The notes below the pieces were generated by a model. That model saw only the letters and a list, made by a program, of their open reading frames with translations. It searched no databases and was not told the origin of the DNA. DNA of 64,000 nucleotides from the NCBI GenBank assembly GCA_043554545.1, contig CP121337.1, positions 4,030,001 to 4,094,000 on the forward strand. The letters run 5' to 3'. This document shows positions 24,926 through 32,952 of this stretch, piece after piece. The first letter of the stretch is position 1. Each line of letters starts with the position of its first letter. The stretch comes from UBA7330 sp043554545. Its GTDB lineage: Bacteria; Bacteroidota; Bacteroidia; Cytophagales; Cyclobacteriaceae. A program made the position numbers and the translations under genes.

Positions 24926-25711
24926 CTACAAATTTCTCTTCACTGCCTCCCAGTCTATATTCAGTGGCATTTGCTCAAACCCCTCTTCCAATGGGTATTC
25001 CAATGATGATTTTATTCTTTTATTGATGTTGGGGTGAGACATCAAAAACTCCATTCTTTGATCATAACTACCATACTTTTCCTTTATCCTTCTAAAAATA
25101 GTTGCAACAAATCTTGGACTTATTTGTGATCGCTCCAGCGTTTCGAGTGCAAATTGATCCGCTTCACTTTCCTGTGACCTGTCAAAGGCACTTGAAACCA
25201 CCATTCTGGCTACCTCACCTGCTAATACGGGATCGCCACCACTTAAAATTGAAAACAGCACTGTAACACCTATTTCTTTAACGAGCTTATTCACCACATG
25301 CCGTTTTTCTACATGGCCAATCTCATGAGCTAAAACTGCAGCCAACTCCTCCGGTTGCTCTGCTAATTCAATCATTCCTGAAAATATAAAAATATGCCCT
25401 CCAAGAACTGCAAATGCATTGACCATGTCTTCCTTTACCACATGAAAGGTATAATCATACGTAGTCATTTCAATTGAACTTAACAGCTTCTGCTTAATCT
25501 GATGAATGGCCTCATTCACCGTATCAGATTCAATAACCTCATAATTATCAGTAACCTCTTCAGCAATTACATCTCCCAGTTCCATTTCAGAATCAATTGA
25601 AATCGCCATTTCAGGAGCCTCTGGTACGGGCTTTAAAAGAATAAAGCCTATCCATAGGGCTATGAAAACTGCCAGGATAACAAATAATTCTTTATAAATT
25701 TTTCGAATCAT
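24926..25711 (-). CDS. M48-family zinc metalloprotease, membrane-anchored
   Basis: A 261-residue protein with one N-terminal transmembrane helix (about 8-27). The catalytic HEIGH lies at 129-133 (AAVLAHEIGHVEKRH), and a downstream SQESEADQFA supplies the third zinc ligand. This is the M48C/HtpX-like pattern used in envelope protein quality control. It is the last gene of a run with DUF4870 and DUF4389 proteins, separated by 5 bp from each other. Confidence 0.88.
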   Translation of the reverse strand: MIRKIYKELFVILAVFIALWIGFILLKPVPEAPEMAISIDSEMELGDVIAEEVTDNYEVIESDTVNEAIHQIKQKLLSSIEMTTYDYTFHVVKEDMVNAFAVLGGHIFIFSGMIELAEQPEELAAVLAHEIGHVEKRHVVNKLVKEIGVTVLFSILSGGDPVLAGEVARMVVSSAFDRSQESEADQFALETLERSQISPRFVATIFRRIKEKYGSYDQRMEFLMSHPNINKRIKSSLEYPLEEGFEQMPLNIDWEAVKRNL

Positions 25712-25716
25712 TAATT

Positions 25717-26247
25717 TTATGCCGGTGGTTGATTTCTAAAAGTATTGCTGAACTCACTTTTCTTTTTATAAGCAATGTGATAGGCAAGCTTTCCAAAGAA
25801 TATAAAATAATACATCCTCCCTTTTCTTGCATATACTGCCCCAACAATACTAAATATCACGTACACTAAGTTGGCAGCCACGACTACATAGATATAACCC
25901 CAGTAAACATCTCCAACAGTGGAAAAACCACTCGCAAACGACTCCTGGCTTATAAAGGATCCATCCTGAAATAGAATTCTTAAGGTCCAAAAAACCAATG
26001 CTGCATTGAGTAGCGTTGTCGGAATTTGTGAATAAAGTGACTGTAAGGAATGAAACTCTATAAATCTGCTCTTTGACCTATTCGTAAAGTAATAGATTAA
26101 GGCAGCAATCAAGTTAATAATGGGCAAAGGAAGTCCTGCTGCTAATGCAGCAAACATCATCAAATAAGCACCCATCGCATCTTCCCGCTCTCTTAAGGGG
26201 ATATTATTCGGTTGTTCTATCGGATGATATTTCTCTTCATGATTCAT
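25717..26247 (-). CDS. DUF4870-like membrane protein
   Basis: A 176-residue polytopic protein. A short charged N-terminus (REREDAMGAYLMMF) is followed by four hydrophobic segments. The pattern ERxxAMxAYL, then PLxxxLIxYxxxRSKSxFIxFHSLQSL matches DUF4870-type proteins of unknown function. It lies 5 bp from both its neighbours, so cotranscription with the M48 protease and the DUF4389 protein is nearly certain. Confidence 0.7.
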   Translation of the reverse strand: MNHEEKYHPIEQPNNIPLREREDAMGAYLMMFAALAAGLPLPIINLIAALIYYFTNRSKSRFIEFHSLQSLYSQIPTTLLNAALVFWTLRILFQDGSFISQESFASGFSTVGDVYWGYIYVVVAANLVYVIFSIVGAVYARKGRMYYFIFFGKLAYHIAYKKKSEFSNTFRNQPPA

Positions 26248-26252
26248 GTCTC

Positions 26253-26840
26253 TTACGCTTTACCTGAAAATGGTGGATATGTATCACTCATAAATCCAAG
26301 ATAAAGGCTAACGCGAGTGCTCCACCTAATTGTCTCGACATTAAAAGTATGCCAACTTTCCGGGTAGCTACCAGTAAATAATACCACCCAAAATGCAATG
26401 AATGATAGTATGGACCCCCAGATTAATCGGAAAAACAGAATAAACCCATGGGGTATTCCTACATAGATCACGCCGAAAAGGAACTTCACAATTGCCAGTC
26501 CCCGACTTAAAGATTCAGGATACGATACTTCTAGCGAAGTCTGATCATCTGTACCATGAATGCCAAAAGATGGATAGCCATCACTGAGGTTGAGCAACCG
26601 GGCGTTTAGCCTAAGGTTCCATTGCATTTGTCCCACCTGAAACTCAAAAAAACTTTGCGGATACCTACCTGTAAATAATATTGACCAGAAGGCGATAAAC
26701 TGAAGAATTGCAGACCAGATACCTATAAAGAATAATAAGAAAAAGTGAGGAATTCCAATGTAAAAAAATCCAAAAAAAGACCTCAGCAGTAGTTCGCCAC
26801 GCGAATACTGCTCCTGGTGATTGATTTTAAGATTCATCAT
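26253..26840 (-). CDS. DUF4389 membrane protein with internal duplication
   Basis: A 195-residue protein made of two repeats of about 85 residues. Each has a hydrophobic segment like FGxxYIGIPHxFxLFF, a second like IAFWxxLFTGxYPxS, and a closing amphipathic segment with RW/WNLR. The halves begin near residues 15 and 110. This is the DUF4389 layout. The function is not known. It heads the small DUF4389-DUF4870-M48 unit downstream of psd. Confidence 0.72.
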   Translation of the reverse strand: MMNLKINHQEQYSRGELLLRSFFGFFYIGIPHFFLLFFIGIWSAILQFIAFWSILFTGRYPQSFFEFQVGQMQWNLRLNARLLNLSDGYPSFGIHGTDDQTSLEVSYPESLSRGLAIVKFLFGVIYVGIPHGFILFFRLIWGSILSFIAFWVVLFTGSYPESWHTFNVETIRWSTRVSLYLGFMSDTYPPFSGKA

Positions 26841-26928
26841 GTATTAGGTTAGGTTAAGAATATTTACTTCTTAAGATATCCTTCTTAACTGAATAATACA
26901 ATTATTTAAGAGCTAGATTTGATTTGGT

Positions 26929-27585
26929 TCACGCGAAAGTTGCAAGTACTGTTTTCCCACAATCAGTAGTATCCCCAATTTTTACTTTTATTTCAGCGCT
27001 TAATGGCAAAAAGACGTCCACTCGACTACCAAACCTGATGAATCCAACTTCACTGGCATTGTCTACTTTATCTTCAACTTTTGGATAAAAACGGATCCTC
27101 CTTGCAACAGCTCCCGCAATTTGTCTGATAAGCATTTTCTGTCCATTCCCCAGTTCAAAACCAATGGATGTTCTTTCATTGTCTGTGCTGGACTTTGGAT
27201 GCCACGCTACAAGGTATTTACCAGGATGGTATTTAAAATAGCTTATTTTTCCCTTAAAAGGGCTTCTGGTTACATGGACATTGAGAGGAGACATAAAGAT
27301 AGAGATCTGTATTCGCTCTTCTTTGAGGTATTCATTTTCCATGGTCTTTTCCAACACAACGACCTTACCCTCTGCTGGGGCTATTACCTGATTTGGTTGA
27401 TCAAAACTTGAAACATGGGGGTGTCGGAAAAATCTAACAATCAAGATCCAAAAAATGATAGCTGCAGCCGCTAAAGCATATTGTACAATTTCTATTGGAA
27501 TAAAGTAAAATAAGAGACCATATAACAACCCGATCAAGATAGCTGAAATGGGAATGATCCAATAACCTTCTTTGTGTATTCTCAT
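26929..27585 (-). CDS. psd: Phosphatidylserine decarboxylase (archaeal-type, short form)
   Basis: Makes phosphatidylethanolamine. The 218-residue length fits the short family. Two transmembrane segments lie at 10-52. The conserved SIFMSPLNVHVTRSPFKG stretch lies at 95-112. The self-cleavage site is FGSRVDVF at 185-192, where S187 would become the pyruvoyl group. It is 24 bp downstream of cdsA, so two phospholipid steps are encoded together. The intervening phosphatidylserine synthase gene is not here. Confidence 0.92.
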   Translation of the reverse strand: MRIHKEGYWIIPISAILIGLLYGLLFYFIPIEIVQYALAAAAIIFWILIVRFFRHPHVSSFDQPNQVIAPAEGKVVVLEKTMENEYLKEERIQISIFMSPLNVHVTRSPFKGKISYFKYHPGKYLVAWHPKSSTDNERTSIGFELGNGQKMLIRQIAGAVARRIRFYPKVEDKVDNASEVGFIRFGSRVDVFLPLSAEIKVKIGDTTDCGKTVLATFA

Positions 27586-27609
27586 GGGTTAATTTTGAGG
27601 AAATTTAGG

Positions 27610-28428
27610 TTAAAATAATTTTAAGAAAACAACAATAAACGGGACCGAAAGTATCAAACTATCAAAACGATCTAGAAATCCTCCATGCCCGGGTATAATG
27701 CTACCAGAATCTTTGATTTCCATCGATCTTTTAAACAGAGACTCTACTAAATCCCCATAAGTACCTGCAATCACCACAATCAAGGCTACACAAAGCCATT
27801 GCCAAAGCAATAAATCCTGATAGAAATGGGACATTCCAAAGGCCATCAAGAGGGCAACAATAGCACCTCCTAATGCTCCTTCCCAGGATTTTTTGGGAGA
27901 TATTCTTTCAAAAAGTTTGGTTTTACCAAACCGTATTCCTGCGAAGTAGGCCCCTGTATCACTCGACCATATAATCATCATCAATCCTAGCATGATCTGA
28001 TAACTATAATATCCATGGTAAAAAACGACCACATTCATCAAGGCAAATGGAAGCGCTACATAACTGATGCCCAGATAAAACAAGGCAATATTGATAAAAG
28101 GTGTGGTATCATTTCGCTTGTATAACTTAATTAAAAACACAAAAGAAGCTAGTGGGAAAACAGCATAATAATACCTGGGATCAAGGTGATTTTTTTCAAT
28201 AAAAAAGGATAAGCAAAATATGATTGTCCCAAGAATCACACCCAATAGTCGAATTGGGAGGTAGCTCCTTAATTTTACGAGTCGATAAAATTCCCATTGA
28301 GAAAATATACTTATGATTAGGAATACCACAAAGTAAGCCCACTCGCCAAAAAGTAAGGAGGAAACAATGATAGATGCTCCTGCTATTGCTGAAATTACCC
28401 TCCTATATAAATCAGTAAATTTTCTCAA
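27610..28428 (-). CDS. cdsA: Phosphatidate cytidylyltransferase
   Basis: Makes CDP-diacylglycerol from phosphatidate and CTP in the inner membrane. The 272-residue protein has about eight membrane spans. Signature regions are SSDTGAYFAGIRFGKT, then PKKSWEGALGG, and the C-terminal GDLVESLFKRSMEIKDSG followed by GHGGFLDRFDS. It overlaps the DUF2007 gene by 4 bp and is followed by psd. Confidence 0.94.
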   Translation of the reverse strand: MRKFTDLYRRVISAIAGASIIVSSLLFGEWAYFVVFLIISIFSQWEFYRLVKLRSYLPIRLLGVILGTIIFCLSFFIEKNHLDPRYYYAVFPLASFVFLIKLYKRNDTTPFINIALFYLGISYVALPFALMNVVVFYHGYYSYQIMLGLMMIIWSSDTGAYFAGIRFGKTKLFERISPKKSWEGALGGAIVALLMAFGMSHFYQDLLLWQWLCVALIVVIAGTYGDLVESLFKRSMEIKDSGSIIPGHGGFLDRFDSLILSVPFIVVFLKLF

Positions 28429-28628
28429 AACTTAATTTCTTCATTGATGATTTTCAACGCTCTCATTACATGATCAGCTGCCACATGAATTTCAAAATGG
28501 CCAAACAGATACGCTGAGTCTTTTTTGTCTAATAAGACGGGATCAAGATTATTATCTTCTAGTATTGCTTTTACAATTTCCGCTCGGTAACGTTGTTGAT
28601 CCTGAAATACCTTTTGCCACTCAACCAT
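28425..28628 (-). CDS. Small DUF2007-type protein
   Basis: A 67-residue soluble protein. The pattern KVFQDQQRYRAEIVKAILEDNNLDPVLLDKKDSAY followed by FEIHVAADHVMRALKII resembles the DUF2007 domain, related to PII-like signalling folds. It overlaps cdsA by 4 bp and the CPBP protease gene by 8 bp, so it is embedded in a tight unit. The function is unknown. Confidence 0.75.
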   Translation of the reverse strand: MVEWQKVFQDQQRYRAEIVKAILEDNNLDPVLLDKKDSAYLFGHFEIHVAADHVMRALKIINEEIKF

Positions 28629-29565
28629 TTTCTCCGATCCTAAAATAGTTCCTAAAAAGTAATAATAGTCCTGAAACTACCACAAAGAAAAAAACGACAA
28701 CCAAAATTGATGGAGTATTTGCACTACTTTCTGAGTCATATTCCATGATGCCTTCCTGTCCCAAATATAAAAGGGCTAAAGTAAATCCGTTATTGATAAA
28801 GTGCGCAAACATGGCGATAGAAAGATGTCCCGACCAAAAATATAAATAGCCAAACAATGCACCTAATAGAATCCTGGGTACCAATCCATAAAACTGCATA
28901 TGTATAGCGCCAAATATAAATGCAGTAACCCAAATGGCCACATGCATATTTTTAAGCGCTACACCGAACAGATTTTGAATCAACCCTCTAAATAATAATT
29001 CCTCACCAATTGCAGGAAGAACTGCAATGATCAAAACCCCAAATAAAAATTGCCAAATGCTTCCAAATGATGTAATAAACTTGGTTAGTTGTTCCAATTC
29101 ACTTTCTTTAACAGATACGTACTCTTCAAACCAGAACATAAATTCCGGAAAAACCACATTCCTGTTCCATTCAATAATTATTGAATTCACCATCATAAAG
29201 CTGAACATGATAAAGACAGTCATTAAGATGGGTTGATAAATATGGGCAGGGTAGCTAAAAAAAGAACTACTCTTGAGGTTTAGATTTCTTCTAATAAAAA
29301 ATATTGGTATTAAGATAAAGGCTCCTAAAGAGGTCACCCCTTGAATAATGAGTAAAGGAATTCTTGCTTGCTCTGTATGGTAAGGAGGAGTCAGCACCGA
29401 AAGTGCTTCCTGAAGATCAAAATCAAAAAAAGGAAGAATCATTGCCTGAGCAATAAATGAAAACAGAAAAAGTGCTCCAACGACGTACCCTCCTAATATT
29501 AATAATAATAGCCATGGTGTGGAACCGGAAATGTCATTGAAATTGTTCCTCTGGATATTCTGCAT
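28621..29565 (-). CDS. CPBP-family intramembrane metalloprotease
   Basis: A polytopic protein of 314 residues from the ATG at 29565. The motif EELLFRGLIQNLF contains the EExxxR core of CPBP (Abi/CAAX-type) glutamic proteases. A later FGAIHMQ supplies the FxxxH histidine, and FAHFINN the third motif. An upstream in-frame ATG at 29658 would overlap the divergent dusB gene and add an N-terminus without membrane character, so I reject it. It begins the CPBP-DUF2007-cdsA-psd unit. Confidence 0.85.
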   Translation of the reverse strand: MQNIQRNNFNDISGSTPWLLLLILGGYVVGALFLFSFIAQAMILPFFDFDLQEALSVLTPPYHTEQARIPLLIIQGVTSLGAFILIPIFFIRRNLNLKSSSFFSYPAHIYQPILMTVFIMFSFMMVNSIIIEWNRNVVFPEFMFWFEEYVSVKESELEQLTKFITSFGSIWQFLFGVLIIAVLPAIGEELLFRGLIQNLFGVALKNMHVAIWVTAFIFGAIHMQFYGLVPRILLGALFGYLYFWSGHLSIAMFAHFINNGFTLALLYLGQEGIMEYDSESSANTPSILVVVFFFVVVSGLLLLFRNYFRIGENG

Positions 29566-29602
29566 AATTGCTCTAAATTTACGGTAAAAATAAGGATAAG
29601 CA

Positions 29603-30595
29603 TTGGTTAAGATTGCAAACATTGATTTAGGTGAGTTTCCATTATTGCTTGCGCCCATGGAGGATGTAAGTGACCCTCCTTTCAGAGCAGTTTGTAAAGA
29701 AAATGGAGCAGATTTGATGTTTACAGAGTTTATCTCTTCTGAAGGTCTTATCAGAAATGCTGCAAAAAGTATCGAAAAGCTGGATATCTACGATTATGAA
29801 CGCCCCATAGGAATACAGATTTTTGGTGACAAGATTGAATCCATGCGAAAGGCGGCAGCTATTGCCGAATCAGCAAACCCAGAAATTATCGATATCAACT
29901 ATGGATGCCCTGTAAAAAAAGTAGCCTGCAAAGGAGCTGGAGCAGGCATTTTACTGGATCTGCCAAAAATGCAGGCCATGACAGAAGAGATTGTAAAATC
30001 TGTTTCTAAGCCTGTCACGGTTAAAACTCGTCTTGGATGGGATGGAGATTCCATAAAAATTGTAGAAGTAGCTCAACGACTTCAAGATGTAGGAATACAG
30101 GCACTTAGTATCCATGGACGTACGAGGAAACAAATGTATAAGGGCGAGGCTGATTGGGGACCCATTGCTGAGGTTAAAAATCATCCTTCTATACACATCC
30201 CTATTTTTGGAAATGGAGATATTGACTCCCCTGCAAAAGCCCTTGAATATAAAAACCGGTATGGCGTTGATGGAATCATGATTGGCAGGGCTGCCATAGG
30301 GTACCCCTGGATATTTGATGATATCAAATATTTTCTTAGAACAGGAACACACCAAGAAAAACCCTCACTGGACGAACGGGTTAAGGTAGCAAAGAAACAC
30401 CTCCACTTTTCCGTTGATTGGAAAGGTGAAAAAAAGGGCATTTTTGAGATGAGGCGCCATTATACCAATTACTTTAGAGGCATTCCTAATTTTAAGCCTA
30501 TCAGAACACAGTTAGTAGAGTCTACCTCACTGGAAGAAATCGATCATATTTTAAGTTCAATTCCAGAGAATTTTGCTGCAGAAATGGTGATTTAA
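29603..30595 (+). CDS. dusB: tRNA-dihydrouridine synthase
   Basis: FMN-dependent reduction of uridines in the tRNA D loop. The 330-residue protein has PLLLAPMEDVSDPPFRAVCKE at the start of the barrel. The catalytic cysteine region INYGCPVKKVACKGAGAG follows, then KTRLGWD, IHGRTRKQMYKG and GNGDI. The start is TTG at 29603. The first ATG would lie inside the FMN-binding strand, so a non-ATG start is required. It overlaps the EamA gene by one base (TAATG). Confidence 0.92.
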   Translation: MVKIANIDLGEFPLLLAPMEDVSDPPFRAVCKENGADLMFTEFISSEGLIRNAAKSIEKLDIYDYERPIGIQIFGDKIESMRKAAAIAESANPEIIDINYGCPVKKVACKGAGAGILLDLPKMQAMTEEIVKSVSKPVTVKTRLGWDGDSIKIVEVAQRLQDVGIQALSIHGRTRKQMYKGEADWGPIAEVKNHPSIHIPIFGNGDIDSPAKALEYKNRYGVDGIMIGRAAIGYPWIFDDIKYFLRTGTHQEKPSLDERVKVAKKHLHFSVDWKGEKKGIFEMRRHYTNYFRGIPNFKPIRTQLVESTSLEEIDHILSSIPENFAAEMVI

Positions 30596-31494
30596 TGAGT
30601 GAAAGACCACCTCTAAAGGCATGGATGCTCCTTATTTTACTTGCCTTGATTTGGGGCAGTTCATTTATCTTAATCAAGAAAGGTCTTGCTAATTTAACAT
30701 CGCTGGAAGTTGGGGCAATCAGGATGCTTACGGCTTCAATTACGCTTCTTCCATTTGTTTGGACAAGAATTCAAAAGGTGAAAAGAAGCAAGATGAAATA
30801 CTTTATTGCTGTTGGCCTATCCGGAAGCTTTATTCCAGCCTTTTTTTTCGCAATCGCTCAGACCAGAATTGAAAGTGCAGTAACGGGAATTCTCAATGCC
30901 CTCACTCCCCTTTTCACAGTACTCATTGGCCTTTGGCTATTTGATCAAAAGCAGAAAATGAAAGTATGGATTGGGATTTCCTTTGGGTTTTTGGGATCCA
31001 TACTGCTAATCACTGCAGGCTCAAATGGAGATATTAGCAAAATCAATTACTACGGATTCTTTGTGGTGGCAGCTACAGTTCTATACGCCATCAATTCTAA
31101 TATGATCAAATATAAACTTAGCGAATACGATTCATTAACTATTACGAGTATCTCGCTGTTATTCGTTGGCCCAATGTCAATTTTTGTACTGCTTTTTTTT
31201 AGCGACTTCTTTTACAGATTTGATGAGAAATTGTTGGCATCTACGCTATATATTAGCTTGTTAGGCGTTGTCGGCACAGCCATAGCACTAATCATATTTA
31301 ACAAGATTGTGCAGTTGACCAATCCCGTTTTTACCTCATCGGTCACCTATATTATACCTTTAGTTGCTTTATTTTGGGGATTAATGGATAATGAGATGCT
31401 CATCCTCAACCAATTCCTCGGAATGCTGTCCATACTTATTGGCGTTTATATCACCAACCAAACTGCTATTAGGAGAAAAACAGAAAGAATTTAA
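30595..31494 (+). CDS. EamA/DMT-family transporter
   Basis: A 299-residue inner-membrane protein with ten hydrophobic segments in two EamA repeats. The first begins LLILLALIWGSSFILIKKGL and the second near residue 150. The family exports metabolites or amino acids. The substrate cannot be read from the sequence. It is coupled to dusB by a one-base overlap and overlaps the convergent zinc-ribbon gene by 4 bp. Confidence 0.88.
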   Translation: MSERPPLKAWMLLILLALIWGSSFILIKKGLANLTSLEVGAIRMLTASITLLPFVWTRIQKVKRSKMKYFIAVGLSGSFIPAFFFAIAQTRIESAVTGILNALTPLFTVLIGLWLFDQKQKMKVWIGISFGFLGSILLITAGSNGDISKINYYGFFVVAATVLYAINSNMIKYKLSEYDSLTITSISLLFVGPMSIFVLLFFSDFFYRFDEKLLASTLYISLLGVVGTAIALIIFNKIVQLTNPVFTSSVTYIIPLVALFWGLMDNEMLILNQFLGMLSILIGVYITNQTAIRRKTERI

Positions 31495-32423
31495 CCACCT
31501 CTACGCCGTTCATCCATTTCTCTGAGCTTATCGAGGTCAAATTCTTTGAGGAAATTCTGCGCCTGCTCAATATTCTGAAACTCAAACAACTTATTATCTC
31601 CACCTACACTATGAATTTCCACCTTCACCAAATCAATCCTCTTGTCTCTTCTAAGCGGATTCTCTATGGTTATACTCTTCGAGCTATCGCGCTCCATTCT
31701 CTTGGCTAGTTTTACTTTCTTACGACGAATTCGTCCGCAATAAGTACACTTATATTCCTTAAGAATTTCACCATCTTCGAAAGCGCTGGCAGGTTGTAAA
31801 ACCTCTTCTTTTTGAAGCTTAAGCGTCTGGAATCCACACCTATCACATTCAAGCGCGCTTAAATATCCCTTATACTTTTCAATAAACGTCTCACCAGTGT
31901 TTGTATCAATCCAAACATCATAATCTACTGAGAAGGCATCCTCCTCAGCTTGCATACCTTCATCCAGATAAGCATCTTCTTCCTCCTCACTCAACAACTT
32001 CAATTTGGCTCCCGTCCTTGGATTCATTCTGGGAGTATATCGTAATCGATTTAACTTCTTATTTAGTATTCCAGGATAATAAAACTTGAAAATCAAGTGT
32101 GTGATATATGCATGAAGTGTTCCTGCACATATAGCAATAAATACCCTGATAAATACCCAAACAGGACTGAGTTGAACTGTTTCATATTGCAGCGTATTAA
32201 CAATGAAAAAGAATCCAATTGCTAATGCATAATTTGCATATATATACCTGTTAACTTCATGACGACTTGCAATATCAAATTTTTGTTTAAGGCCTTTTGC
32301 TGTTGAATAACTAATCTGATGCACCAAAACAATCAGTATAGCAACGGCCACCCCCACAAAAAATCCAATCGTGGCAATTTTCTGCCAGATCTCAAGGTAA
32401 GTTAGATACTTGTCTTGATCCAT
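31491..32423 (-). CDS. Uncharacterised membrane protein with a zinc-ribbon-like domain
   Basis: A 310-residue protein I do not recognise. Three hydrophobic segments fall around 15-40, 62-82 and 88-112. They are followed by a cytoplasm-like acidic linker and a four-cysteine cluster: CDRCGF near 195 and CTYCGR near 230. This spacing would form a zinc ribbon. The C-terminus is highly charged and ends in an amphipathic helix (QAQNFLKEFDLDKLREMDERRR). It is monocistronic and faces the long gap before the glycogen synthase gene. Confidence 0.7.
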   Translation of the reverse strand: MDQDKYLTYLEIWQKIATIGFFVGVAVAILIVLVHQISYSTAKGLKQKFDIASRHEVNRYIYANYALAIGFFFIVNTLQYETVQLSPVWVFIRVFIAICAGTLHAYITHLIFKFYYPGILNKKLNRLRYTPRMNPRTGAKLKLLSEEEEDAYLDEGMQAEEDAFSVDYDVWIDTNTGETFIEKYKGYLSALECDRCGFQTLKLQKEEVLQPASAFEDGEILKEYKCTYCGRIRRKKVKLAKRMERDSSKSITIENPLRRDKRIDLVKVEIHSVGGDNKLFEFQNIEQAQNFLKEFDLDKLREMDERRRGG

Positions 32424-32952
32424 AATTTCTTAAATGATTTTATTATTAACACCTTTTGACCAGAAAATTACGCCATTTTCCTAAAAAAAAAGCCCAAAAT
32501 CTTTCGACAAATGGCTAAATATATAGGATGAACAGCTTATTAACGGCTAAATATAGCTAATCTGATACAGATTTAATGTTTATATAATAGGAATATAAAC
32601 CTCACCCCATTTAGATGTCTTAAAAAGGACATCTAACAGCTAAAGCATGAAGGAATTTGAAATAATACCTATGGCAAATTAGTTTATTCTAGTTGTAAAA
32701 CATTGCCTCTACCTCAAGAATGAAATTCTTCAGTAGATAAGTTAAACGCTAACAATAAAAGACCATAACTAGCTATTCTGGAAACATTAAAAAGATCCTT
32801 AGGCTTAGCATAGTAGAAAAATACTTTACCTAAATGTTCTTATCCAATAAAATAGTTACATAAGTTAGTGCTAAATATACTCAAAAAGCATTTAATTAAG
32901 CTTTAAGCATATATTTACCACTATAACAAATGAGCTCTGGATACTAGTCGTT
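32424..32952. other. Long AT-rich intergenic region upstream of glycogen synthase
   Basis: About 530 bp with no credible ORF on either strand and no recognised RNA. It holds a perfect 9-bp inverted repeat at 32611-32636 and a smaller one (AAGAAT-GAA-ATTCTT) near 32715-32730. It could contain divergent promoters for the zinc-ribbon and glycogen synthase genes or an unrecognised small RNA. Confidence 0.4.
32611..32636. repeat. 9-bp perfect inverted repeat
   Basis: TTAGATGTC and GACATCTAA are separated by 8 bases. Neither strand has a T run after it, so it is not a standard terminator. It may be an operator or an RNA hairpin. Confidence 0.5.

Noticed and set aside
29566..29658. N-terminal extension of the CPBP protease gene to ATG 29658
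   Set aside because: It would overlap the divergent dusB coding region, and the added residues do not resemble the family N-terminus.
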